Positions 53,601-58,623 of a DNA stretch of 64,000 nt are shown here, one piece after another (positions within the stretch are counted from its first letter, which is position 1; every line of letters begins with the position of its first letter). The translations under genes were made by a program, and so were the position numbers. The stretch covers positions 18,187 to 82,186 of the forward strand of contig SXSC01000282.1 of the NCBI GenBank assembly GCA_005792355.1, read 5' to 3'. Source of the DNA: Opitutaceae bacterium. Its GTDB lineage: Bacteria > Verrucomicrobiota > Verrucomicrobiia > Opitutales > Opitutaceae. The notes under the pieces were generated by a model. It had not been told where the DNA came from. It made no database searches and was given only the letters and a program-made list of their open reading frames with translations.

Positions 53601-54590
53601 GATGCCGGTGCCAGCACCCTTACCGCGTCGGGCAGCTTTAGCGTCACGACCCAGTCCGGTGTTCGCTTCATCGGCCGCGCCGATCCGGCCACCGGTTTCC
53701 TCACCGGTTCGATGACCGGCGGACTCGGGGGGACTTTTTCGGCCGCCGTCTCGTCCGGAGTTTCGTTTAGCGACGGCTTCCTGAAGAATCTGTCAACTCG
53801 CGGACAAGTTGGAGCGGGCGGCGACATTCTCATCGCCGGATTTGTGGTGGCGGGCGACGTGCCGAAACAGGTGCTCATCCGTGCGATCGGTCCGTCGCTC
53901 TCGGCCTTTGGTGTCACGGGTGCGCTGGCGGATCCGATCCTTCAGCTCTTCACCGGCAACTCGCTCTCGAACACCAATGACAACTGGGGCGGCGCCACCG
54001 CCATCAGCACCGCGGCTAATCTGGTCGGAGCCTTCGCTCTTGCCCCGACGAGTCTCGATGCGGTGATTCTCGCCACGTTGCCACCGGGTTCCTACACGGC
54101 TCAAGTCAGCGGTGCCGGTGGTTCGACCGGTGTGGCGCTGGTGGAAATCTACGACGCCGACACCCTCCAGCCGTTCTCGACGCAAAAGGTGACCAACGTC
54201 GCCACGCGTGGCGTGGTCGGCACGGGCCAGGGCCAGCTCATCGCGGGCTTCGTGGTTACAGGCAACACCTCCAAGAAGGTCCTCATCCGCGCCGTCGGTC
54301 CCACTCTCGGAGCGGCGCCATTCAGTGTCCCGGGCGTACTGGCGGATCCGCAGCTGCGGCTGCTGCAAGGCGCGAGCACCGTGGTGCGTGAAAACGACAA
54401 TTGGGAAATGGGCAACGATCGGGCCCTCATCATCGAGGCGTCCGCCAAGGTGGGCGCCTTCCCGCTGGCCGTCGGTGCCAAAGATGCCGCCATCCTCCTC
54501 AACCTGCCGCCGGGTTCCTACAGCGCACAGGTCACCGGTCCGGGTACGACCACCGGTGTCGCGCTCATTGAGGTCTACGAGGTGCCGTAA
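35649..54590 (+). CDS. Giant secreted multi-domain protein: two propeller-like blocks, about 45 Ig-like domains, tandem C-terminal domains (ORF open from 35604)
   Basis: Uninterrupted ORF; signal peptide MKPWQQFLLAATIGVLSAASALA; repeats of TIASVQFFANGVSLGTDTTFPYTATWTPTANGTYSLTAVATDTAGNQTTSSAVSVTV. Confidence 0.92.
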   Translation: MKPWQQFLLAATIGVLSAASALAAPVISPTGVSAAASSVAPNTSIVISISASNAGAATPADDHAAGGSVTGIVTFTHRVTGATITTGSVAFTSAAAVAGAGGTGTYTRNFTIPTITSQAGVYDASVTLSAASAGTASGSFTSSSVLTVTGTPDFDLTGLTYPAGTAYRGGDVIAMTVSYTNRTSTNGSYNVPYVSSTNSNASYFRIEIILSSNPTFGDADDFLLTSHDITASSSAPLNANSTSTTINWNQLLPGNFAGSYYVMAKIDTNSGVTETVEADLTDNGNNIYYSPDNNAARITLLPTNFPTVYRTSASGNAFSDNPSVSSDGRYTAFASDATNLGTGDTNGVRDIFLYDNQTATVRKISLSQQGSQTNSASNNPAISGNGTYVAFSSDATNLITSDTNGFSEIYVVNVLTGTLARMSLASDGTQANGGSFKPAISTTGRYVAFESTATNLIAAGTTAGVTHIYLRDRDVSGSGTFDTAGNVSTVLISQTTGGTAGNGNSIQASISGGGQYVAFASDATNLGGTVTSGIRNIYLRDVTTPTTTLVSFDTGAGAADGSSRAPSINQNNGVTTGNFADGRYIAFGSVATDLIASDTNGVSDIFVYDRVAATISRASVDTNGVQGGDPSATTAQQLGSINPSISSTGRYLAFSSLVANFSRGDSVGQYQGSGATATASLTLGAVSSIAVTANGTLYSQSSVPSVIIFGGGGSGATATATVSAAGLVTGIAVTAGGSGYTSAPSVVVASDANTSLDVFVADRDSGGTVTSGAGTLGTGGNIATTMASVNRFGYQTGGLLGTPSTAASDVYPVISGDGRWVAFPSDAENTGGIVHNATNRSSPDSNTFRDVFLHDRRINALPSATTPPSVSITSPITGTTYPVNSALTLVGSASAPAGTIASVQFFVNGTSLATDTTFPYNATWTPTAVGTFALSALVTDSFGNQAVSSNVNVTISAVSPNSPTVSISSPAAGASLFANSATTISATAADSTTDTTGTIASVAFYATNVLIGTDTTFPYSVAFTPTATGTYTLTAVATDNGGNQTTSAGVNVSVTNLTAPAISITSPTPVQINSATTITATATSGGSIASVQFLANGTLLGTTTASPFTFSWTPTAAGTYTLTAVATDNLGSQTTSAGISVVVSAGTSPVVSISSPSAGTISVNNTQTITATATDSTDGTPVTVQFFVNGLSLGPDTVFPYTASWTPTTAGIFSLLAVATDNLGNRTTSSAVSMTVSSGTAPSGVAISSPSAGAAIANGSSNTITATATANSGTIVSVQFFANGVTLGSDTTFPYTATFTPVANGSHSLTAMATDTLGNQTTSAAVAVTVAANASPSFTSLTPANGASVGVGSANTVTAVVADTDGTIASVQFFVNGTSIGTDATSPYTVTWTPTLAGSYSLTALVTDNLGATTTSSTNTVTVTGGNQPTVTINAPTTGSSWAVNSTATVTATATAVTGTIASVQFFANSVSLGTDTVFPYTASWLPTATGTYSLTALTTDTAGNQATSSAVSVTVAANQVPAFTSLTPANGASVGVGSSNTVTAVVTDPDGTVASVQFFANGVSLGTDSSSPYTASWVPTIAGSYTITAAVTDNLGVTTTSSTNTVTVTGGNAPTATVTAPTTGSSIAVNSSTTLTATATAATGTIASVQFLANSVAISTDTTFPYSATFSPTANGTYAITALATDTAGNQATSSAVSVTVASNASPTVSITAPLTGATVGVGSSNTIAATAADTDGSIASVQFLINGTALSTDTTSPYTATWTPTIRGSYSLTTIATDNLGATTTSSTISVTVTGGNEPSVAISSPTTGSALAVNSSTTVTATATPVTGTIASVQFFANGGSLGTDTTFPYTATFAPTANGTYSLTAVATDTAGNQATSSAASVTVAANVSPSFTSLTPANLASVGVGSANTVTAVVADTDGTIASVQFLVNGVSLGTDPSSPYTVTWTPTLAGSYSLTAVVTDNLGATTTSSTNTITVTGGNAPTVSAPTTGSSLAVNSSAAVTATATAATGTIASVQFFANGVSLGAADTSFPYTATFTPTANGTYSLTATATDTAGNSATSSATTVTVAANQSPAVTIGAPLTGATVGVGSSNTFSATATDADGTIVSVQFLANGVAVGTDTTFPYSVTWTPTVAGAISLTAIATDNLGATTTSATISVTVSGGNAPSVSVTSPSAGAAVANGSTNTLTATATAATGTIASVQFFANGVSLGTDTTFPYTATWTPTANGTISLTALAIDTAGNQATSSAVSATVAANASPSFTSLTPAGGASVGVGSVNTVTAVVADTDGTIASVQFLVNGVSIGTDTTSAYTATWTPTLAGSYSLTAVVTDNLGATTTSSTNTVTVTGGNAPTVAIASPATGSTILANSTQTIVVSATAVTGTITQVEFFDNGTSLGADVTYPYNASWTPTATGTHVLTAIATDSAGNRATSASVSITVATISTTFPTVSISSPAAGAAVVVGFPTTISATAADSDGTISFVEFFANGSSVGVDTTGLYRGSFTPLSAGDYVLTAVAVDNNGNRTTSATVTVSASNAGAPSVSISSPTTGDTYTVGSAISLSSSAALGSGVVVGVEYFANGVALTSIQTPSVGQGGIPFYNFTWTPAAAGTYVFTAAASDAAGNRTISAPITVTVTNIAAPTVAVTSPAAAATLAVNTTRTLTATAASAAGSISQVEFFVNGASVGVDTTFPYTGTWTPTSPGTYALRAVARDNLGNLTTSAAISVSVTSGTAPTVSVTAPTAASNVSVNAATTLTATATANTGTIASVQFFANGLSQGTDTVFPYTASWTPTALGTYLLTALATDTVGNQTTSAAITVSVIDPAAAPSVSVTSPTAGTTVTGATTITASATPIGAATIASVQFFASGVSLGTDATSPYSVAWTPTTAGSVTLTAVATDSLGLQSTSASVAVTVTLGTPPTVSITAPTSGSTVNRSTAVAVTANAADADGTIASVQFFADGTAIGTDTVAPYSVTWTPTANGSVVLTARATDNQGNVVTSSSVTVSVATGQPPVVTITAPLDLTPVNNTQATTLTATATDADGSIASVRFVANGVTVGTALTSPYSVSWTPGVVGNFNVTAVATDNLGNTTTSASIKIYSAAAPSISVSGASVSPAGAKPGESIAVAVSVVNASFTNVVDNVSNNIVPTATPANQWAVGGTATFNLTFTHAVTGDTFTRNGITGSVSTAVPGKDGTGTVTVNTTVPTSTTQAGGYKISATLVSATGSGVTVGTPASFSSSLAALTVTGKPDLVITALTYPAGTAYKGGDIIAMTVSYNNPVTSPGGVNNVPYVPSINGDGSFARIEVILSSNPTFGDSDDFLLTSHDLSSTILANGTNTTISWNQLLPGNYVGSFYVMARIDSLNRVSETVDNDLSLNGNNTWFNETDAARISILPANFPTVYWASPGSNGFSDNPAISGSGRYVAFASDSTTLGTGDSNTTRDIFLFDSQTSLVRRINLSLQGQQANGPSNQPAISSDGGFVAFSSEATNLVLGDTNGFSDIFVVNTLTGAISRESVDSSLGQANGSNFKPAISSDGRYVVFESTATNLVATPVVASGVTHIYRRDRTTGTTVLVSQTSGGVIANGNSLQATVSGDGQFVAFASDATNLVAGDVNGVRDIFLRDVTGGSTIRVSVSSGGVAGNGASRAPSINRNPGVATDGRYIAFGSEATNLVAGDSNGVSDIFVYDRVAATTVRVSVSSAGVEATDPSAAGLKLGSINPSISSTGRYVTFASLANNLATGDADGRVATPAVDSNSAVDVFVHDRDFDADGIFDETGPTDRSTTLVSVNRFGYQTLSLLGTPSTSASDIYPVISDDGRWVALPSDAENTAGLVHGATNRTSPDSNAFRDIFLHDRRINAVGAPGTPPTVTITSPGTGTSVLVNNAVPVTASATTTNGVVASVQFFVNGVSVGTDTTFPYGTTWTPAATGSYTLTALVTDSFGNLGVSSNIALTVNAAPSVGITAPAAGALLSVNVATTITATAAASNPGATIASVQFFANNVSVGTDVTAPYTMAWTPTTAGNFALTAVATDSNGIQTTSAAINVRAGSPPTVTITPLAGSVLVNTSQTLSAAATSPNGTIASVQFFVNGVALGAADASFPYTAVWSPTAVGNFTLTAVAIDSVGNSTTSAAVTGVVTSGTVPTVSITAPANNAVVAVGSSASVTATAAATTAGATIANVQFFANGVAVGAPDTTFPYAATWTPTARGTYSLTAVATDTAGNFTTSTAVSVTVDTNVAPTVTVTAPATLGVGVATAVTATAADSDGTIASVQFFANGTAIGTPITAAPYTINFTSAIAGSIAITARATDDLGAGTTSAPVTITVSAGNAPAVAISSPGSGSAIPVNVAQSVTATATAATGSIATVDFRVVTGGITTVLAADTTFPYATTWTPTAVGAYTLTATATDSNGNQAVASSVITVTATGNAGPSVSISSPLGGATYTAGTPVVLFANASDSNGSVSSVRFLVDGQVVGGLLASSPYTTVWTPSAAATYAITAIAVDSDFNATTSAAISVTISAASGVVPTVTITNPLAGAALTTRSTVPIVAGVSSVAVTSVQFFDNGALLGTDNTSPFSFDWTPSTPGTHRLVAVATAGANIVSSAPVDIAVTAATSPVAPTVGLTSPSAGAVVSIGTTPPATVTLTANASDTDGTIARVDFLVNGTQVGSDSAFPYTIPFTPTSIGSYIVTAVAVDNAGNVNTSASVTFTTIASNAPTVTITGPAALASLPVNVVQQVDATVVPAANRTIVSVQFKANGVDIGGPDTTFPYSVNWTPTAPGAVTLTAVATDDNSIPGTSNGVAVTVTPGTPPTAALTSPSAGASLTVGVATTLTATATAVAPATISRVEFRVNGVSQGVDTTFPYSVSYTPAAVGIGLQFTVVATDSLGNTFTTPVSAVNVVSQPGPTVLLTAPLGGSTIVVGTPTTVTATAVPVAAGTTVTSVQFFANGVSIGTSVVTPYSVSWLPTTGGAFALTARATDSNGTSTVSAAVNVAVTTPPAIVTITGPAAGATLAVNTPQTIAATATTTTGTVTKVDFFVNGVALTSDTIFPFSAAWTPLTPGIFALTAKATDNFGTATDSAVTTVTVAGGNVPTVAISTPLSGSTVTAGTPQSVVVNAAAANGTISSVELFANNVTLGSDSTFPYNFTWTPGGLGAVSLTAIATDSQGNRSVSVPVSVTVAGISIGAPAVSLTAPAAGASLPVGVATLITATATDADGTIAQVEFFSSGVSLGVDTVFPYNFAFTPGATGSYVLTARATDNGGNVVTSAAVNVSVSGGTAPSVAISAPASGAVLGVNAPQTITATATSSTGFIASVQFFLNGAPLSTDTTFPYSAPWTPGAIGSYTLTARATDNLGNITDSAVVAVTVGASAAPTVSLTNPATGSSYTVGTPLTVAANAADSDGSIAEVRFFVNGVPLGAADTVSPYSVVWTANSVGVYSLSAQATDNNGNVTTSSAITVTIGANAAPTIALTSPATGSYSLGNLVLVAANANDSDGSIASVQFFANGLAIGTTTSAPFNVSWRPTLAGTFAITAQATDNVGNVATAGPVNVGITATAAPAVTITNPVVGTLYGVGNAIPFAAAPSGGNGPIAQVQFFVNGTSLGTPDNVSPYSAIWTPNAPGLYSLLAIATDSAGLSSSSSATMNITISGNAAPTVAITSPQSGTSVNGGATVNLTAMAADADGTVASVRFIANGNVVGTATAIPYNTAWVPSAAGSYSVTAQALDSSGNVTNSSPITVSVVANRAPTVSLTAPGNGSTARVGGSTVLSATANDADGTIASVQFFANGLAIGPADTTAPYTTTWTPGAEGIYRISATALDNSGAATVSSEITVLAIIPGAKGADITYTGNYAGLAETGRFAAISVRGNNATFIGFSTTAPNRVYFFSGMPVEVTGGFSQFDTLGRPLISGTATDTGATGTLDGGRVTFIGTVGFGAGTGVASGYYTGGLSGRPDSTFVAIVGPDGSIAVYAADGTFRDAGASTLTASGSFSVTTQSGVRFIGRADPATGFLTGSMTGGLGGTFSAAVSSGVSFSDGFLKNLSTRGQVGAGGDILIAGFVVAGDVPKQVLIRAIGPSLSAFGVTGALADPILQLFTGNSLSNTNDNWGGATAISTAANLVGAFALAPTSLDAVILATLPPGSYTAQVSGAGGSTGVALVEIYDADTLQPFSTQKVTNVATRGVVGTGQGQLIAGFVVTGNTSKKVLIRAVGPTLGAAPFSVPGVLADPQLRLLQGASTVVRENDNWEMGNDRALIIEASAKVGAFPLAVGAKDAAILLNLPPGSYSAQVTGPGTTTGVALIEVYEVP
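38231..44980 (+). repeat. Ig-like domain array 1, about 24 units of about 93 codons (279 bp)
   Basis: Manual count of the ASVQFF..NG...FPY...WTP..G...LTA.ATD motif between propeller block 1 and N-domain copy 2. Confidence 0.85.
47265..53180 (+). repeat. Ig-like domain array 2, about 21 more diverged units
   Basis: Manual count of the same motif after propeller block 2. Confidence 0.85.
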
Positions 54591-54604
54591 CCCGAATCCC
54601 TCCA

Positions 54605-54632
54605 GGCCGGGTTTTTCTACCAGAGCCCGGCC
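54605..54632. terminator. Hairpin between convergent giant gene and CPBP gene
   Basis: GGCCGGG tttttctaccagag CCCGGCC. Confidence 0.45.
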
Positions 54633-55228
54633 ATGAAACCGGTGGCGGCCTTGATCGCCACCACTCCCGCGTTCTTTGCCGCGTGCGCCGCAAAGCACGG
54701 CAACAGCGATCGCTGCGGATTCCATGGCGCGAACCTCGCCGTATAGAACCACAGCGAGGCGGCCAGCACGACCACCGTGCTCCAGGCTCCTTTGCGCGTG
54801 AGGGTCAGCCGAAAGCCGGCGTCATCCCACTCCCAGAGAAATGGATGCAGGAGGGCGAAGGCCACGGATGCCGCCCCCGCGCCCAACCAGAGGACGGCGC
54901 GTCCCCGATTTTCAACTACAAGCCAGCCGCGAAAAATCAGCTCCTCCAGGACTGGAGCCCCGCCGATGGCATAGAGCGCCAGCAGCCACGTCATCCGTGA
55001 TTGCTCCGCCGCGACACCCAGGGAGATCTCCCCGGCGGTCTCGGCGGCCAGCAATCCCAGCGCTCCGACGATGGCAATCACGGTTGCGCGCGCCGGGGCC
55101 AGCGTGGCGCCGGGCAGCGGGTGAGGGTGGGGGCGTCCAGCACTGGCCGCGCGGACGTCATCGCGCCAGAGTTTCGCCCCGTAGGCGCCGGCGACGGTCA
55201 AAAGGATGAGCAGGATGGGATGATGCAC
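54617..55228 (-). CDS. CPBP-family intramembrane metalloprotease
   Basis: ALYAIGGAPVLEELIFRGWLVVENRGRAVLWLGAGAASVAFALLHPFLW; EE..R and H motifs. Confidence 0.8.
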   Translation of the reverse strand: MHHPILLILLTVAGAYGAKLWRDDVRAASAGRPHPHPLPGATLAPARATVIAIVGALGLLAAETAGEISLGVAAEQSRMTWLLALYAIGGAPVLEELIFRGWLVVENRGRAVLWLGAGAASVAFALLHPFLWEWDDAGFRLTLTRKGAWSTVVVLAASLWFYTARFAPWNPQRSLLPCFAAHAAKNAGVVAIKAATGFMAGLW

Positions 55229-55348
55229 GGGTGGATCGGCAACCGCCGGGGGTGGCCGGCGTACGTAATCGATTCGGGGGACTTTGCGCAGTAAAATCCG
55301 TGACTATTGATTGGTCATTTCCGATTGGGGTCCTAATTTCCTGCCGCC

Positions 55349-56425
55349 ATGAGCAGCGCATACCCGCAGTCCGCCGAATGGGCCGCCGCATCCACCCTGC
55401 CCGGAACGGCGGCGGGGCCAGTGGTGGCCAAACCACACGCGTTTGCCGGTGTTTTCGCGCTGCTTGCTGCGCACCTCGCCGAACTCGATCGTTTCCTGCA
55501 CGGCCAACTGGGCGCGTTCGAGCCGGAAATCCGCTCCATGGTCGGATATTGCATCGACACCTCCGGTAAACGCATCCGCCCCGCCTTGGTTTTCCTCAGC
55601 GGATGGCGCGGACCGGGGGTGGTTCCCCCCGACCTGGTGCGCGTCGCCGCCGTCGTGGAACTCGTGCACCTTGCCACCCTGGTGCACGACGACATCATGG
55701 ACGAGGCCGACCTTCGCCGCAGCCGTCGCACCGCTTCGCGCCAGTACGGTCCGACCGCCGCGGTGCTGCTCGGGGATGCGCTCTTTGCCCATGCACTGCA
55801 CCTCGCGACGCAGTTCCCCACCAATGAAGTCTGCGCCGCAGTGTCGGATTCCACGCGCCGGGTTTGCGCCGGGGAGATCGTGCAGACCCTGCGCCGGGGT
55901 TCGACCGAGGTCACTCGCGCCGACTATCAGCGCATCGTCGACCTGAAGACCGCCGAACTTTTTCGCGTCTCGTGCTTCCTGGGCGCCCGCCTCGGGGACC
56001 TCGAACCGGAATATGTCGCAGCGGCCAGCCGCTTTGGCCGGCACCTGGGCATCGCGTATCAAATTTTTGATGACCTGGTCGATTTTTTCGGCGAGGAGCG
56101 GCGCATTGGCAAGACGCTCGGCACGGATCTCGCGAGCGGCAAACTCACGCTGCCGCTGCTGGCCCTGCTCGAGCGCTTGCCGGCCGCCGAGGCGGCCATG
56201 CTCAATCGCGAAATCACCGGCGAACGCCCGCCCCAGCTGGCGCTGCGACTCCGGCAAATGGGGGAACTCGGGGTGTTTGCCGAGGTGGCGGGAGCCGTGC
56301 AGACCCAAGTCGACGCGGCCTGCGCGGCGCTGCGTCCGTGGCCGCATCTCGCCCCGACACCCCTGTTGCTCGGGCTGGGTGAGATTTTGCAGGCTCAAGT
56401 TGCCGGGTTGAAGCGATCACCCTGA
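55349..56425 (+). CDS. Polyprenyl (trans-isoprenyl) diphosphate synthase
   Basis: LVHLATLVHDDIMDEADLRRSR and GIAYQIFDDLVDFFG: two Asp-rich motifs. Confidence 0.93.
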   Translation: MSSAYPQSAEWAAASTLPGTAAGPVVAKPHAFAGVFALLAAHLAELDRFLHGQLGAFEPEIRSMVGYCIDTSGKRIRPALVFLSGWRGPGVVPPDLVRVAAVVELVHLATLVHDDIMDEADLRRSRRTASRQYGPTAAVLLGDALFAHALHLATQFPTNEVCAAVSDSTRRVCAGEIVQTLRRGSTEVTRADYQRIVDLKTAELFRVSCFLGARLGDLEPEYVAAASRFGRHLGIAYQIFDDLVDFFGEERRIGKTLGTDLASGKLTLPLLALLERLPAAEAAMLNREITGERPPQLALRLRQMGELGVFAEVAGAVQTQVDAACAALRPWPHLAPTPLLLGLGEILQAQVAGLKRSP

Positions 56426-56450
56426 GACTCGGGCACCGGGCAGGCTGGCG

Positions 56451-57218
56451 GTGAAGATCGGCTCCGGCGCAGCGCTGCTTCGCGGCCCAGCGACCGGCCA
56501 ACCGGGAAATTCGCGCGGAATGTGCTTTTCGACGCGTTTTCGATTTGCGCCCGAGCCCGCGATGCAATCCTGTTTCGGCGTGATCGAAGCGACCAAAGTT
56601 CTGGGCAAGACGCTTGTCGCGTCGCCGGAGCGCCAACAGGAGGCGGATGCCGACCTCGATGTCGTGCGTCGGGTGCAGGCGGGGGATGTCGCCGCCTTCG
56701 ATCACTTGATCCTCAAGTATCGCGAGCGAGTCTACGGTATCCTCTATAACATGACATCGAATCGGGAGGACGCGGCGGATTTGACTCAGGACGCCTTCAT
56801 CAAGGCTTTCCAGTCGATCCACCGCTTTGGCGGCCAATCATCGTTCTTTACCTGGTTATACCGGATCGCGGTCAACTCGACCCTGAGCCACCTTCGCAAG
56901 GCCCGGCTGCGATCTTTCTTCAGCCTTGAGAATCTCGATTCAGACGAACCGATCTCGAAGGAAGTTATTGCCGCGCTGACAGATAAGACCGGCGCGGATC
57001 GCGATACATTCGTTCACGAACTGCAGGAAAAATTGAACGATGCGATGCAAAAGCTGTCTATCAAGCATCGTACTGTGGTTACATTATTCGAAATCGAAGG
57101 CCTTGGCCACCATGAGATCGCGCAGGTCATGAACTGTTCTGTCGGCACTGTGAGATCCCGCCTGCATTACGCAAAGCAGCTGCTGCAGTCGGAATTGCAG
57201 CCCTACATCCGCCGATGA
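56451..57218 (+). CDS. ECF RNA polymerase sigma factor (RpoE-like); real start may be about 56562
   Basis: DVAAFDHLILKYRERVYGILYNMTSNREDAADLTQDAFIKAFQSIHRFGGQSSFFTWLYRIAVNSTLSHLRKARLR...LEIEGLGHHEIAQVMNCSVGTVRSRLHYAKQLL-like sigma2/sigma4. Confidence 0.93.
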   Translation: MKIGSGAALLRGPATGQPGNSRGMCFSTRFRFAPEPAMQSCFGVIEATKVLGKTLVASPERQQEADADLDVVRRVQAGDVAAFDHLILKYRERVYGILYNMTSNREDAADLTQDAFIKAFQSIHRFGGQSSFFTWLYRIAVNSTLSHLRKARLRSFFSLENLDSDEPISKEVIAALTDKTGADRDTFVHELQEKLNDAMQKLSIKHRTVVTLFEIEGLGHHEIAQVMNCSVGTVRSRLHYAKQLLQSELQPYIRR

Positions 57219-58057
57219 AGCACGAGAACAAGCGCGCCATTTCGGTCGAAGATCTTTTGCGTCTAAAACGTGCCGAACGTCCCCGGGGTGAGTTCTGGGA
57301 AGAATTTGACCGTCAATTGCGGGCGAAGCAGCTGGCTGCTCTGGTTGGCCGGCGTCCTTGGTGGCAGGATCTGTCGCGTATTTTTTCGAGTTTTGGCCGC
57401 TATCATCTTCCGCTCGGAGCGGCGACAGTTCTCGCGGTCACGTTTGTTTCAGTCCGGGTCAATCAACCCTCGGTCTCGGCGACAGATGCGGAATCGGCGC
57501 CCGCGGTTGTCATGTCAGTGCCTGTGCCAGCCGCCGTGTCGACGCCGATCCGAGTTGAAAGTGACGCGGTGGGATTGGTTTCGGCAGGTTCGACTGCGGC
57601 TGAAGTATTAACACAGTCGCAGGCCCAAGACATTGTTTCCCCGACGGCGGTGGCCGCGCCCAACCCGGGCGAATTCTCCCGGATGATTCCCTTGATGGGA
57701 GTGGCGCTTTGGCAGCCGGAGGAAACCGGCGCGACGCGGCTCCCGCGCTTCGTCGATTCCGCGTTGGCCGCGACGGCCGCGGCGGAGCCCGTCATCTCGC
57801 GCAGCCGGTTGAGCCAGAGCAGCCCCTTCGAGACCCGGACGCTGCCCTCCCGCGCCGCGATTGAACCGCTTCAGCAGATTTCCACGCCAAGCGAGCGCCG
57901 CGGCTCCCGGATTCTCTTGGCGATGGTTTCGATGACCACGGTCGAGAACGCGATGCGCACCACCGAACGGGCCGCCAGCCGCCTCTCCGAGGATCAGCTT
58001 TACGACCAGATTCATCGCTTCGGTGCCCGGGGTGCCGGAGTGAACGTGAAGTTCTGA
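57215..58057 (+). CDS. Single-TM protein, possible anti-sigma partner of the ECF factor
   Basis: ATGA overlap with the sigma gene; cytoplasmic N-terminus, one TM (HLPLGAATVLAVTFVSV), low-complexity remainder. Confidence 0.45.
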   Translation: MKHENKRAISVEDLLRLKRAERPRGEFWEEFDRQLRAKQLAALVGRRPWWQDLSRIFSSFGRYHLPLGAATVLAVTFVSVRVNQPSVSATDAESAPAVVMSVPVPAAVSTPIRVESDAVGLVSAGSTAAEVLTQSQAQDIVSPTAVAAPNPGEFSRMIPLMGVALWQPEETGATRLPRFVDSALAATAAAEPVISRSRLSQSSPFETRTLPSRAAIEPLQQISTPSERRGSRILLAMVSMTTVENAMRTTERAASRLSEDQLYDQIHRFGARGAGVNVKF

Positions 58058-58082
58058 CGCAGCCTCGACGGTGCTTTCGCAA

Positions 58083-58111
58083 AACCCCGCTTTCTGCGGG
58101 GTTTCTTTTTT
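58083..58111 (+). terminator. Rho-independent terminator
   Basis: AACCCCGC TTTCT GCGGGGTT TCTTTTTT. Confidence 0.88.
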
Positions 58112-58146
58112 CCGAACCTGTCGCCCCACGTATCTGCTCTGCTCCC

Positions 58147-58563
58147 ATGCCCGTCCATCAAGCGACGCTGACCATCCCGACCCGGGGCCAAGGGACTTAC
58201 GAGATCACCGCCGCCGTCGCCCGGGAGGTTGCGGGCAGCGGCGTCGAGTGCGGCCTGGTGTCGGTTTTCTGCCAGCACACCAGTTGTTCGCTCGTGACCA
58301 TGGAAAACGCGGATCCGTCGGCGCGACGGGACCTGGAGGGGTGGTTGAATCGTCTGGTGCGGGAGGACGACGCAAACTTCGAACACACGCTCGAAGGCCC
58401 CGACGACATGCCCAGCCACATCAAGATGGCGCTCACCCGGACGAGCGAAACCGTTCCAGTGGCCGCGGGGCGAATGCTGCTTGGCACGTGGCAGGGAATC
58501 TTTCTCTGGGAACACCGTCGGGCTCCGCACTCGCGCAACGTCATCGTGACGGTGGTGGCGTAG
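58147..58563 (+). CDS. YjbQ/UPF0047 family protein
   Basis: GLVSVFCQHTSCSLVTMENADPSARRDLEGWLNRLV...EGPDDMPSHIKMALTRTSETVPVAAGRMLLGTWQGIFLWEHR. Confidence 0.92.
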   Translation: MPVHQATLTIPTRGQGTYEITAAVAREVAGSGVECGLVSVFCQHTSCSLVTMENADPSARRDLEGWLNRLVREDDANFEHTLEGPDDMPSHIKMALTRTSETVPVAAGRMLLGTWQGIFLWEHRRAPHSRNVIVTVVA

Positions 58564-58623
58564 GAAGGGACAGCGGCCTTCGGCCGCGGAACCAGGAGCC
58601 AGCGGGGGACGGGCGGGATTGCT

